Under the pieces are notes generated by a model. It saw only the letters and a list, made by a program, of their open reading frames with translations. It did not search any database and had not been told where the DNA came from. The position numbers were made by a program, and so were the translations under genes. A DNA stretch of 64,000 bases from assembly GCA_006352455.1 (NCBI GenBank), contig VANL01000067.1:1-64000 (forward strand). Direction: 5' to 3'. The stretch is from Brachionus sp. 'Tiscar' (lineage: Eukaryota; Rotifera; Eurotatoria; Ploima; Brachionidae). Numbering within the stretch: position 1 is the first letter of the stretch; each line of letters opens with the position of its first letter. Shown piece after piece: positions 32,581 through 44,676 of the stretch.

Positions 32581-34756
32581 TTAAGCGCTATATCCCAACA
32601 AGCGGTTAATATTTGGAAAGCTGTTTCTTATTGGCAAGCACTTATCTCTGTCAGTGTACAACGATTTTGTTTTCATTGCTATTTCTTTTTCCAAAATCAT
32701 TCTATCATCATTCAACTTGTTTAGGTTTTCTTCAGCTTGATTCAACTGTCTAATCAATTGGTCTACCGATTGTGAAATTTCTAAAACTTCACCAACCAAC
32801 CTTTTAAAAATAGTCAAACACTCATATTAGGTTAGAATTTTAGGCTATGAAATTTACTGTGTATGAGCAGGATCGCGACATAATTCAATACCCTGACGGA
32901 CAGATCGGTCATGGAGTCTAGTCTGAGCGACTTTCATAGGCGCTTCTTTGTCCTTAATTGCTTTCTTCAATTCAACAATGTTATTTTCTTGTCGTGAAAT
33001 TTCGTCCAAAGTATTTTCTAATTGATTCTCTAATTTGGCCTTGGTAGCAGCCATTTCTTCGATTCTTCTAGCAAACGCATTCTCAACTCTGTCAGCCTCT
33101 TCTTTCATATCTTTTGCCGCATCTTGGATAATCTGATTTATTAGCTCTCTCATTTGAATCGAAGCCATACGCTGATTCTCAGCAGCAACTATATTATCAT
33201 GAGAGTTTTGAGCCCATGATTCGGGAGTAGATTGGCTTAAAGAAAATTCAATAACATAAAAAATATTTTTATGATTTTAAAAGATTTTATATATACAATT
33301 CTTGATATCTAGCAGCTCCAGGATAATACATTATATCTACATCAGTATTTTTTCTTGATAGGGCTTTGCTGTCTGCTCTATCAGTCTCGAATTTGTTACT
33401 CCAATCATGCTCCAAAAGGTGTTTAGAATTTCGATTTGCTCTTTAAAGAATTTAAAAAGATTAAATTTGAAAAAAAATAATTAAACCTAATTTTTTTTAA
33501 GCACATATCAAAAATTTAACACTTAAAAACCAGATGGATTTTTTCGGCTCTTTATGCTACATCTTTTCTTTGTTTTTAGTTAAATAAATTTTAATCATTA
33601 TTGAAAATTTTTTTTTAATCAAAATTCTAAAATCAATAAATAATAAAAAAATTTAATTATTTTTGCAAAATGTTCTTATTTTCATGGAATAAAAACACAC
33701 AAGAAGAATAACACAAATGGTCGAAAAAATCCCTCCGGTTTTTGAGTGTTAAAGTAGGTTTTTTTATCATCAATATTAAATTATACAAAAAATTTGTTTT
33801 TTATATTAGAAAAAATATAAATCTTTGATTATAATGCTTAATTCAAAATTAAAATTTTCTAATTAAATGATATTTTTTTCCTAGAAAAATAGCTACCATA
33901 ACGAGACTACATTTAATTTCGCTCCACAGGTCTCCTGCTGTAGCTTATTATATTATTAGTAGTATTATAATTATTACCACAATTCATTGACAATTGACAT
34001 TAAATTAAATCCTAATTCTCAAGTATAAACCAAGTAATTTTTTTACTTAATTTGATTTTCAGCCTCTTCAATTGTTTTTCTAAGCAAATGTTGAACATTG
34101 TTTATTAAGTCAATCTCTTTTCTTAAATGAATTTCAACTTCATCCACAACACGATCTACTCCATATCGGTGTAGTTCTCTATTATTGAAAGTCTCTGAAG
34201 CGATGTGTAGTGGTGATGTTGTGGCATCCAAAGCCCGTTGAGTACGGCGCTTTTGTTGAACAAGCAAATCGGTCTCAGCCGTAATATCCTCAATTTCTCG
34301 CAAAAGTTCTTTTTTCCAAAAATTTACATCATGTAAACGCTCTTGTAGTCGTTTTGTTGACAAAGCCTGAGTTCGGTTAGTGGTCTCTCGTGTCTCATTT
34401 TCGACACGGTTCGACTCCCATCTATTTTGCTCGGAAACATTTCTGTCTGCAAAAGCCTGATAATATTTAGCATAATTGTTATGATGCCATTCTTGAGGGT
34501 TGTATTTATTGGCTCTGAAGCCGACATTGGATACACCACGATCCGGTCCAGCATTGGTAGCTACATTTGGGTTAAATTCTATTTTGGTATTGTCCTGAGC
34601 CTGATAGGAAGTGTAGCCAGGGTAGTATCCCGGAAAATAGGCCTCGTTTTCAGCTGATAAGCCAATGTCAGTTCCGGTAACTGTGTTGGTTCGTACAAAT
34701 GGAGTTGGTGGGCCTGCAGCACGTTCTTTTGGTAAAAAAGCAGTACTTGTTGCCAT
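32581..34756 (-). CDS. TEKT4: Tektin-4, ciliary/flagellar microtubule protein
   Basis: Four exons: 34043-34756, about 33302-33440, 32854-33235 and 32581-32800, for roughly 485 residues. The coiled-coil tektin domain fills most of it: RLQERLHDVNFWKKELLREI, NRNSKHLLEHDWSNKFETD, STPESWAQNSHDNI, and IKDKEAPMKVAQTRL, which is the tektin-4 form of this segment. The nonapeptide that marks tektins (RPNVELCRD) reads RQGIELCRD here. The end TDRDKCLPIRNSFPNINRLL is also family-typical. An N-terminal extension of ~90 residues is rich in Tyr, Asn and Gly. Tektins form filaments inside axonemal doublets, so this animal has motile cilia or sperm flagella. A MITE sits in intron 1. Confidence 0.93.
33515..33753. 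mobile_element. TA-flanked MITE in tektin-4 intron 1
   Basis: The left end TTTAACACTTAAAAACCAGATGGATTTTTTCGG and the right end, read in reverse, TTTAACACTCAAAAACCGGAGGGATTTTTTCG match over ~33 bp. TA borders suggest a Tc1/mariner-mobilised element. No coding sequence is inside. Confidence 0.8.
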
Positions 34757-36009
34757 ATTGACTTATTGTAGAGCGTTAAACAATCAAAAATGAATTAATG
34801 CGCTTTTTTTATTTACTGATTATTGGTAGAAAATTTTTTCTTCTCTTCAAGTTTTGATATATATTTTTTTTTAGATTTTACACAATACATTATTTGTGTT
34901 GCTAGGATCCGAAAACTCCTTGTATAATATTATTTTTGAGAAAAATTAAAAAAAGTGGCAAGAGTAAAATTTCATATTCTTTCCAAGAAGTCTGATCTGG
35001 AAAGTTTCAATAGAAATTAGAAACCTTGATTATTTAGCAACATTCTAATAAATCTATTAATTTTATTTATTTAAAATAATTATTTTAATATTTAGTTCAA
35101 ATTTTATTAAAATTGTTTAGGCTTACAGAAAAAGTTAAAATATATTGTATTATTCGAATATTCTTTACTTCATCTGTGAGCAAGAAATTCAATTTATTTA
35201 TTTTTTTGAAACATAAGGAGATATGGGCATTTTTTCAATTAGAGATTCTTCCAGTTACAGTCAATCCTCATTCGAAATGATTGATTAATATGCAAATTTG
35301 ATTTATTTTGTTAACAGCGGAAAATATTTTAAAAAAATTTCATAATAAAAAAATTAAAATCTTATTTTTTTTATCTTTTTTTTGGCTATTAGGGTATTTC
35401 AGTTATTTAGTTGGCAAAACTTTCTCAATTATTATAAAATATTATTTATTAATAATTATTTGATTAATAAAATTGATTTTTTTTAATTTTTTGATTTTGA
35501 AGCAAACCTAATTCTTTAAAACGAGAAAATCTCAAAAAAATATCGAACTTAAGTATTCCTTTAACTCAGAAATGTTTAAAATTAAAAATAAAAATCAGAG
35601 CACCCAATTCACTGATCCCCAAGATCTCATATCTCAAAGAACTGATAACCTCCTGCTCTGAGATATCAAATTTTTTTAATAAATTACCAAATTGCACAAT
35701 AATACCTGAAATAGCCTATTTTATTCATTTTTTTACCAATTCATGAATAGATAGAACGTTAAAAAGAGCATTCAATTTTGTTTTTTGACTAATTTTACAA
35801 AATTTTAAATTCTTGTATCGTGTGAACAATCTTTTCAAAGACCATATATTAATAGACGAGTATAAAAAATATCTTGATCTAAAAAATATACTATTTAGAT
35901 CAGTATTTAATATATAATGATAAGTAAATTATTTTAAATAAATTAGTAAATAATTTTAATATTATCAGTATTTTTTTTTTAATTAGATCAGTATTTTATT
36001 ATTTTGATA

Positions 36010-36445
36010 AGTAGTAGTAGTAGTAGTAGTAAGACCGCGTGGCGAGATAACTCGCAGGGATGCCTCTCAAAGCGGTCGTCTTAATAATGGTCGTATTTAA
36101 TTTTAAAGGAGTCCACGGTCTCAGTTGCGACTATGTCGTCAGGCAGTTCGTTCCATTCATTAGCTATCCGATTGATGAAGAAGTTGTGTCTTTGCTGACA
36201 AGATGCCACGATCTTGCGCCGTAGTTGACTTCTCTTCGTGTCTCTTGCAGCCGACCAATTTGGCTCGTTGCGCCACGTTATGTCATCTTTGCTCCTGCTG
36301 ACTTTGTATAGTTGGATTAAGTCGACCACGTTGTCGTCTTGTCTCCAAGGATGTAAGACCCATCCGCTCAAGTCTGTTCTCGTACACCATGCCTTTCAAG
36401 GCAGTGGGAACTCTCGTTACTCTTCTCTGGACTTTCTCAAGGGTG
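36010..36445 (-). pseudogene. LINE reverse-transcriptase tail with (TAC)n 3' end
   Basis: The minus strand gives INTLEKVQRRVTRVP, MVYENRLERMGL, then the open frame 36081-36371 with DLIQLYKVSRSKDDI, QQRHNFFINRIANEWNELPD and ETVDSFKIKYD. This is the same domain as at 22340-22870 but a different element. The 3' end is an eight-unit GTA/TAC tract at 36011-36034. GC is far above the surroundings. Only the tail was inserted, as in 5'-truncated LINE copies. Confidence 0.85.
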
Positions 36446-36539
36446 TTTATATCTCTCCTGAGGTACTCTATAAGTATTTAATGTATAATGTTAGGTAAAA
36501 TTTAAATATCAAAAGTAAAATCTATTGATTCTTCACCAG

Positions 36540-37180
36540 CTCTTATGTAGTATTCTTTTGAGATTTCAAATACTCGTGAGGTAACTGTTTATTGGCTTTT
36601 AGTCCAATTATAGCCTTCAGTCCATTTTTTTGGTTCATTTAAAGGCGATTGAATGAATTGTTTGCCATTGTTTGCATTTAGTCATTTTGTCACTGTGATG
36701 AGACATTGTTGCAAAAATCGTTCTCTGAGTGTTTCGTTTTTCTTGATCACAAGATTATGGACTTCTAATGCATTGTTGGTTGATGGTGTGTTGTGTGCAG
36801 CTCGTTCATGCCAATTTTGATGAGTAGTTAGTCACAGTTGTTTCAAGAAATCGATGAAAATGTTCTGCTTCTTGCCTAGCCACTCCTTGATAAACAAATC
36901 TCGTCCAGATCTGTTGTGCCATATACCAATACTGGCATTCCTTCCTAAATCAATTTGTTTATACCATCGGCATGAATTTTGCTTGTTTTTTTAGTGTTTC
37001 GAAGAAGTCGTTTATTTAAAATTAAAACTACAGACTTTTCATCTTCGTCGTCATTATCATCTCCATAATTTACAAAATAATTGACCACTAAACCTTTGTC
37101 TTCATTAGTTGCTATGCTGTGCTCGATGCACCAGTCCTCCAATTCGCCTAAACTTATTCTTAGTGTAGCTTGAAATTTGT
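36540..37180 (-). pseudogene. MULE transposase fragment
   Basis: Best preserved at 36900-37142, where the minus strand gives LRISLGELEDWC near its start and then IHADGINKLIWKGMPVLVYG followed by TTDLDE. This is the HADGTYKLxWxGxPVLxxGTTD block of animal MULE transposases, which includes the first catalytic Asp. Downstream the frame is broken by stops. Confidence 0.7.
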
Positions 37181-38641
37181 GTTTTTTTCTTAATTAATTT
37201 TTCTTTCATACAAATTCACTACTTTATAAATTCAAACAGTCTTCTTTTTCTAATCTTTATTTATCATTTTCATTAAAATACTAATGCGTACTAGTATATA
37301 ACCGATAAATTAAGTATTATACCAACCATGTCAATTAAATACTGATTGACACTATTAACTACTGATAAACCGGATATTGATAAAAAAAATACTGATCATT
37401 TTTATACTACACTGGTATATTTTACCGATCTAAGTATTTAAAATACTGATCATTAAAATACAATTCCTTTTCAAATTAATAAGTCTTTTTTGAACTTATA
37501 TTTATTGTATATTTTTTATTCTTTTTTAAAAAAAATTATCACTTGTTAGAATGACTTTAATTATTTCTTTAAAAATATTTTTGATGAAAAAAACATGAAA
37601 AAATGCTTGATGCTTCTAGTTTTAATATAACATATGGCATCAAGTTTTTTGATGACTTTTTTAAAAATATCATACTGTTTTTGTAAAGCAAATTTAAGTT
37701 TTAAATAGAGAGATTAAGCAAAGATTATTTGATCTAATAAAATCTTGATTAAATATTTTTTAAAAATTACACCAAGAGCCTTTTTGTTTGGTCAGATCTA
37801 ATCGAAAAATAGAAGTTTATGTATCTATGAAGTATGAATTGCTTTTATAGATTAATCTTTGGTCAAAATTGATTTCAATGATTAATTTTATATTAATTTC
37901 AAAAGGTAAAAGTAGACTTCTTTATTTGTTTAAATAATTTTTGCTGATTAAATTCTTACTAAGCTATACTTAGTAATAAATATTTATTAAATTAATTTCT
38001 ATCAAAAATTTTCAAAAGTTAAATCGAATTTTTGTTTATGACTATTGTTATTTGAAAAAAATCTACAAACATAAAATTCTTTTTATTTAATTCAAATTGC
38101 TTTATTATTTCAATTTTTTATTAATTCGAATTTAAATAAATACTACTATAAAGATCTAAAGAAGTTTTTAAGGTTGAGAAAACTAAAAGTGATATTTAAA
38201 ATCATTTTTACACAGTTTTGGCATTTGTTAAAAGCTGTGCTTAACTGAAGTTCTTAATAAATTTTAATGGGAATCATTGTTTAAAGAGTGTTAAATAACT
38301 AATTAAATAACTTTTTTTTTAAACAAAAATAAATTAATCAAAGCATAATTTAGTTTTTGAGAAAATTAGAAAAATGTCTTTTCTCTTTTTTTTTGTTGCA
38401 AAGATTGGCATTTAAAATTAAAAATTATGAAAATCAATTCTGAAATATTTTAAACGAAGCAAGCAGAAAAAAAAACAGCATAATATTTTATTTTCGATAT
38501 TAAGGCTTTTTAAGTCTATCAATTATTTTTGAAATTTTTTAAGCTTTTGACAAACAAATAAAATAATTTTATCCAAACATATTAAATGACACTTTAATGT
38601 AAGCTAGAGAGAAAAATAATAAATTTTGTTTAAATTTAGAC

Positions 38642-41269
38642 ATGCTCAGGGTAATTTATTCTTTAAATTTTTAATATTATCTATTTAACAATTTAAAAAT
38701 AGCCTGGTAAAAGTTTATTGTCACTGAAGCCAATTGGTAATTCCTCATTAGATGTACGAGCTGTGTCAAACGAAAGATTAAATGATAAACTTTATTTACT
38801 AGTCAATTCGAATCATGAAATAGCAACAAGCCAGCTAAAAACAACAGACATTGATCAAGAATCAAATGTCGAGTCTAAAATAAAAATAATTTATTCAGAT
38901 GAAAATTCAACTGATGCGGAAATAAAACTCTACGGAAAAAGATGGCTAATATTGTTCATATTTAGTTCTATTTCACTATTAAGTGCATTTAATTGGATCG
39001 AATACAATATTGTTCAAGATGTGGTCATTTTTTATTACAATAAAAGTTTGCCAGATGATCCAGTCAAAAAAATAGACGCTGTTAATTGGTTCTCAATGGT
39101 GTACATGTTGTGCTACATTCCGTTAGTGTTTCCGGCTATGTTTTTATTAGAGCGAAAGGGCTTAAAGTTGTCGTGTTCAATAGGCGCATTTTTGACACTA
39201 ACAGGTTCAGTTATGAAATGCTTTGCTGTAGACCAGAATTTATTCTATTTGGCTATGAGTGCACAAACTATTTGTGCCATTGGTCAAGCTTTTACACTCG
39301 GAATCCCGGCTAGATTGTCCGCTTTATGGTTTGGACCGAACGAAATCGGCCTGGCCACTTCGGTATTTAAGAAAATAGCTAAATGAACAAAAAATTATTT
39401 TAATTTTCAGATAGGAGTTTTTGGTAATCAGCTGGGCACTGCCATTGGGTTTGTTGTGCCACCGCGTTTGGTTCAAAAAAAAGATCCAATTGATGTAATA
39501 GAAAAAAATTTCTATTATATTCTTATTTCTGTGGCAGTTGTTTGTGCGATATTCTTTGTCTTGTCTATGATTTGTATGATTTTTCTCATATTTGGACATT
39601 AGTTCATTTCATAGCAAATAACACAAGGTTTTAAATTAAGAAAATGAGAAAAAAAATCTAAATTAATCATTTTAATTTAATCTAAAATGCTTAATTTACT
39701 GGCTATTAAATGAAAACATATCTAAATATTAAAAATAAAGACTTAATTGTAAAAATTTCTTAGTTGTTAGCAACCAACCTGTCAAAGCTCCCAGTAGAGC
39801 TCAACTAGAAATTAGAAAAAGTGCATCATTAAGAAAAGAAGAAAATGATTTTGAAATATTCAAGCAATCACTCTCAAATTTGTTCAAAAATTTCAATTAT
39901 TTATTGGTACTTGTTTCTTATGGTATCAATACCGGTGTATATTATTCAATAAGCACACTTTTGAATTTGATAATTTCAAATTATTATGAAGTAATTTAAA
40001 AAAAATAATTTCTATTTAAAAAAAATTTTAATTTAAAACTAAAATAATCTAGGATGAGAATGAAAATATTGGTGTAGTAGGTCTGATTTTGGTCGCTTCT
40101 GGATTAATTGGCGCCGTTGTGTGTGGCTTTGTGCTCGATAGAACAAAACAATTTAAGTATTTAAAAAAAAACAAAATCTAAATTTCAATTAGTAAATTTT
40201 ATTTTAGATACACAACATTGGTTATATATGCTAGTTCATTTTTGGCTATGATTATATTTTCTGTTACACTTCAAATCAACATTTGGATAATTTTTCTTAC
40301 GACATTTTTACTTGGGTAAATTTAGAAAAAATATTTTTCCAGTCATATTGAATAAAATTAAATGAAGCTTTTTCATGACTGGCTATCTTCCGGTAGGCTT
40401 CGAGTTGGCTGCTGAAGTGACTTATCCAGTTTCAGAAGGAACATCATGTGGGTTGCTCAATTCATCGGCACAAGTAATACCTATAATATAATATTGTTAA
40501 ATTTTAACTTTGTTCAAAAACACATATAAATAAATTTAAATTCCAAAATTTTATTTTTTTGATCAAGTAATGTTTGGACTTTTTTGGATTATCTAAATTA
40601 CTTCTAATCGATTATCTTATCTATAAAATAAAATATAAAGGGTTTTTGGACAGTTGGTTCTCCTTTTTCTTCAATTTTTCACCAAATATTGTTGTCAATA
40701 AAGCAGCAAATCGAGTTGCTAAATCAAAATATAGTAAAAAAAGACTAGAATTAATTAATCACGATAAACCAAAAAAGTCAAAATGTACTAAAATAGTAAA
40801 ATTTAAATTTAATTTTTTTTCTTCGGCTGTTTTTTGCAATAAATTTTGGTTTCATATATTTTATTTTTGTCTGTCAAAAAAAAGTAATTTGTGAATAAAT
40901 TATTTTTTTTAACATATTGTGTAAATCAAGTCACTACTTATAAAAATAATTTTGAAAAATATAAATGAAAAATGAATTATTTTTAATTTTAACTAGAATA
41001 ATGGTTAATAATTAATTTTTTTTGTAGATCTTTGGTATTCTATTCACTTATACTCAAGGCCGAATAATAATTACATACGGTCCGTTTTATGGAAATTTGT
41101 TTTTAATAATCATGCTTTTGATTGGAACTATTTTGACAGGTAATAAAAAAAAAAAAAAAATTTAAAATAAAAATAATCTTTCTTTCTAGCACTGGTAAAA
41201 CAAAACTTTAAAAGGCAAGAAGCTATTAAAATGGCGCTAAAAGAAATCCAAGAACATGAACAATGCTGA
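38642..41269 (+). CDS. FLVCR-family (SLC49) membrane transporter, copy 1
   Basis: About ten exons. The start is inferred: ATG at 38642 (MLR) joins over a 52-bp intron to the long exon at 38703-39370. Family blocks follow in order: LYGKRWLILFIFSSISLLSA (TM1), NWFSMVYMLCYIPLVFPAMF, SALWFGPNEIGLATSV, FGNQLGTAIGFVVPP, KAPSRAQLE in the central loop, LIGAVVCGFVLDRTK, FFMTGYLPVGFELAAEVTYP with SEGTSCGLLNSSAQ, and IFGILFTYTQGRII. This matches FLVCR1/2 closely through all 12 expected membrane segments. In vertebrates FLVCR1/2 carry choline and related amines and were first described as heme exporters. A paralogue starts 188 bp downstream on the same strand. Confidence 0.88.
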
Positions 41270-41456
41270 GTGCTATTCAATTTTTTTTCTTTTTCAAAAT
41301 AAAATAATTTTAACAATTTTTTTTTTTTTAAATCTAATTAAAAATTAAATTTGATTAAAAAATTAATTTAATTTTGATTGCCGGAGAATAATTTTTAAAA
41401 CTAAAATTAATTAAAGAATCCAAAACGAAACTTTTTCTCTTTTTCTATCAATAAAA

Positions 41457-44400
41457 ATGACAACTAATGGGATATCAGGCTATTTTGACGTAGACGTAAA
41501 ATCAGAATTTGACTCAGATGAGAGAATCAAAAAATCAAATAGCAAGACTGACACTGATAGTTCAGAAAAGCCATTTTTGTACACCAGACGATGGATTATT
41601 CTAATAATTTTTTTCTTAATATCTATTCTTAATTCAGTTCATTTGAATTTTTATACTGAAATTCAAAATGTTATGGTTAGCCTGTACCATCCAGGCGACT
41701 CAAATGACAAATCATATAAATTTAATTTGATAAATTGGCTTTCGATTGTTTATTTAATCAGCAATGTAGTTTTTGTCATTCCGGCAATTTTGTTAAATGA
41801 CTGTTTCGGGTTTAGATGCTGTTCTCTTGTGGGTGCGTGTCTAAGTTGCATTGGATCCTGGATAAAGTATTCTTCCATAAGACATGTAATTTATGAATTG
41901 CTACTTTTTGGCCAAATTGTGAGTGGAGTTTCACAAACAATAATTAGCATTTGTCTTATTCGATTATCTGCTGTATGGTTTTCAAGAAATGAAGTTGCCA
42001 CATCAATTAGTGTATTATGAAAAAATATTAAAAAATTAAAGTTTTTCTTATTTTTCCACTTTTAGATTGGGCTTATGAGTTTTAAGATGGGTCAGCTTGT
42101 CTCTTTTATTATGGTTCCTTATCTCATCACTAAATATAACTCGTACGAATCAAATATCTTTTATTTTGATGTTATCTATTTAATTATTTCAGCTACATTG
42201 TCGCTACTTTCTATTTTGTGTCTAATTTGTAAGTTAAAATTAATTTCAATGAATTGAGAATTTAATTTCTTTTTAGTGGTTCGAGATCAACCTGAAAAAT
42301 GTCCAACTTTTGCTCAAATTGAAATTAAAAACAGTCAAAAAACTGTTCTTAATATAAATTATAGAGAAAATTTTGCTCGCTCATGGTTGTCAATGTCCAA
42401 AATTTGGTCCAAACAAAGCTTTATATTTGTAGCTATATCCCATGCATTTCTAATCGGATCTATGTATTCAATAACATTTTTATTAAATCAAATTCTATAT
42501 GCTAATTATTTTCAGGTAACTTAATAATTTGATGAGACTAAATTTTTAAGATTTTATTTCAAAAAATTAGGAAACTAGTACTAAAATTGGAATAATAGAA
42601 ATATTTTTAAACATCTCAAGCATTTTAGGAATTATTTCATCTGGATTATTAATTGACTATACTAAGTCATTCAAGTAAATTTAAAAATAAAAAAATTAGA
42701 GCTTAATCTTTATTTTTTTAAGAATGTTAACTGTACTAAGTTATGCTGTAACTTTAATGTCAATGTTTTTGTTTACAACAACACTTGAACTTGATATCTG
42801 GTTTCCGTTTTGTGCCATTTTTTTCCTTGGGTAAATTTTTTTTTTTATATCTTTGTTCCTAATAAATTTTTGAGCGGTAAAGAAACAAAAATTAATAAAT
42901 TTAAAATCGGTTATTTAAACCAAGACATTTTAATCGATTGTTAATTTTTTTTATTTTAGTAATTTTGATTTTAATATCAATGATTCTCTGATTTAGTGAA
43001 TTAAGTTTTTCCTTTATAGATTGAATTAACAAAATTTTCCCATAGTAAATTCACTAGAAAATCTTTATTTTTATATATTTTTTTTTAAAATAAGAAAAAG
43101 TATTAAGAAAATTTTAATTTCTTAAATTTAAATTCTTCATAAATAAAAAGAATTGAACGGCCTCATTCAAAGTCAAAAAAAATTTTTAAACCGAATTCTA
43201 AATTTATTCAATATTCAATGTTTAAAAGTCTCAAAAAAAGTCCTAGTCCGGACTGTAAAATTTTTTTTAAAAGTCCAATACTTGTTTTGCTTCAATAGTA
43301 ATCACCTGGGACGACAAAAATATCATACTAAAAAAATTTTTTGGCCGGCCGGTTGCCGTTTAATCAACCGGCCACGCCCTCAGCCATTTTTTTTGTCCGG
43401 CCTCCAACACTAAAAATAAACTTAAAAATAGAACAAGTTTTTGCAAATTAAAGGTTTTATTAATAAATTAATTTATTGTATCGTGTAAATAAATACTAGT
43501 AATAAATATTTTTTAAAAACGCAAATTTATTTTTGCTTATGAACATAAATAAATTCAGAATTTTTACATGAAAATTTTTTTCTGAAATGGTAAAAATAGC
43601 ATAATTCATAATTCATTTTGCAAAAATCTCTATAGTTTAAGAAAAATTTTTAAATTTAAATAATTTGTATTTGCTTTTTGCATTTATAATGCTTTTTTCA
43701 TCATCATCATCAAAAAATAATTAAATCAAAAGATTAAAAATCTATTTTTAAAAATGATATTTATTTAAATATTTTAAAGTCGTTAAAAATAATTTATTAA
43801 AACCCTATCCTAAATGAAACAATGTATAACAATAATTTTACTAATTTTGCAAGTATTTAACACATCTTCTCAAATTTAGTATTAAAATGAAAATCTTGAA
43901 AAAATTTTATTCGGTAACTTTTATGTTTCTCTTCTACATGAATAGATTTGAAATTTTTGAATAAGTTTTTTTTTCGTAAAGAATTAATTAAAAAGAGTGA
44001 GCATTTTTTGTTTGAAAAATTAAGCCAGGTAAAAAAGGTGCTAAAAAGGATTGTTTTGTCTTTTCGAAATTTTCAATCTATATTAATTTTAATCAGATCT
44101 ATTAAATTAAAAAATCAATTATTAATACTTATATATAATTTATTTGAAAATAAAAAAAAATTCAAAAGACAAAAATGTGACAAATATTTTTAAATAATAC
44201 TTCAACTTAATTCAACAAAATCTATTAAATATTTTTTATTTTAGATTTTTTTCTGGATTTTATTTGCCGGCAAGCTACGAATATGTCTCCGAAAGAACTT
44301 ATCCAGTTTCCTCGGGCACATCTTGCGGTTTTTTGATTTTTATTTCATCGGTAAAATAGCTAATAAATTAAAATAATAAACAAATTTAAACTAATATAAA

Positions 44401-44676
44401 AGTTAACTGGTATAGCAATGATTTATTTATATGCGTTTTTTATATTTAATTTTGGAGTTTTTTATGGAAATACTTTTTTATGCTTATTTCAATTAATCGG
44501 ATTGATATTGACAAGTAAATAAGATAAATGTAAAATTGTTAAGTTTTTTTTTTAAATTTTTTTTTTTAGGCTTAATCTCAACTGATTACAAAAGAGAACG
44601 AGTTTACTGTGAGAAGAGTACAAATGACGAAATGAACAATAGACTTAAAATAGAGTCAAAAAAAAATAAAAATTAG
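41457..44676 (+). CDS. FLVCR-family (SLC49) membrane transporter, copy 2 (diverged tandem paralogue)
   Basis: The exon pattern mirrors copy 1. Exon 1 (41457 to about 42015) gives LYTRRWIILIIFFLISILNS, NWLSIVYLISNVVFVIPAIL and SAVWFSRNEVATSISV. Later exons give MGQLVSFIMVPYL, KCPTFAQIE, LGIISSGLLIDYTKSFK, then after a 1.4-kb intron (about 42832-44244) FFSGFYLPASYEYVSERTYP with SSGTSCGFL, and a last exon ending in a Lys/Asn-rich tail at 44674-44676 (TAG). It keeps the fold but has lost several residues common to copy 1 and vertebrate FLVCRs (GNQLG to FKMGQL; TGYLPxGFE to SGFYLPASYE), so its substrate may differ. The big intron carries a GC-rich repeat. Confidence 0.82.
43285..43410. repeat. GC-rich island with GGCCGGTTG stem-loop in an FLVCR intron
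   Basis: In very AT-rich intron DNA, 43350-43376 holds GGCCGGTTG, a 9-bp loop, and CAACCGGCC. GTCCGGACTG (about 43247) and TTGTCCGGCCTCC (about 43392) lie nearby. It does not look coding and is probably the end of a transposon. Confidence 0.6.

Larger units (their letters stand above)
35840..37465. mobile_element. MULE (Mutator-like) relic with decayed inverted ends
   Basis: Copies of GATCAGTATTT lie on the left (about 35899 and 35984) and the reverse complement AAATACTGATC on the right (about 37406 and 37449), suggesting long, decayed terminal inverted repeats. Between them is a transposase relic (next entry) and an inserted LINE tail. The exact ends are not clear. Confidence 0.5.
34757..38641. 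other. Long intergenic region with nested transposon remnants
   Basis: No host gene is supported between tektin-4 and the first FLVCR gene. 35840-37465 is a MULE relic containing a LINE tail. The rest is AT-rich DNA without recognisable features. Confidence 0.5.

Noticed and set aside
40574..40894. 106-codon open frame in an FLVCR copy 1 intron, starting near a MFGLFW-like peptide
   Set aside because: It slightly resembles the FGILFT segment of the next exon, as if a duplicated exon, but the resemblance stops after ~8 residues and the rest is low-complexity AT-rich sequence.
43948..44193. 81-codon Lys/Leu/Phe-rich frame in the large FLVCR copy 2 intron
   Set aside because: Composition is that expected of AT-rich non-coding DNA; there is no family resemblance.
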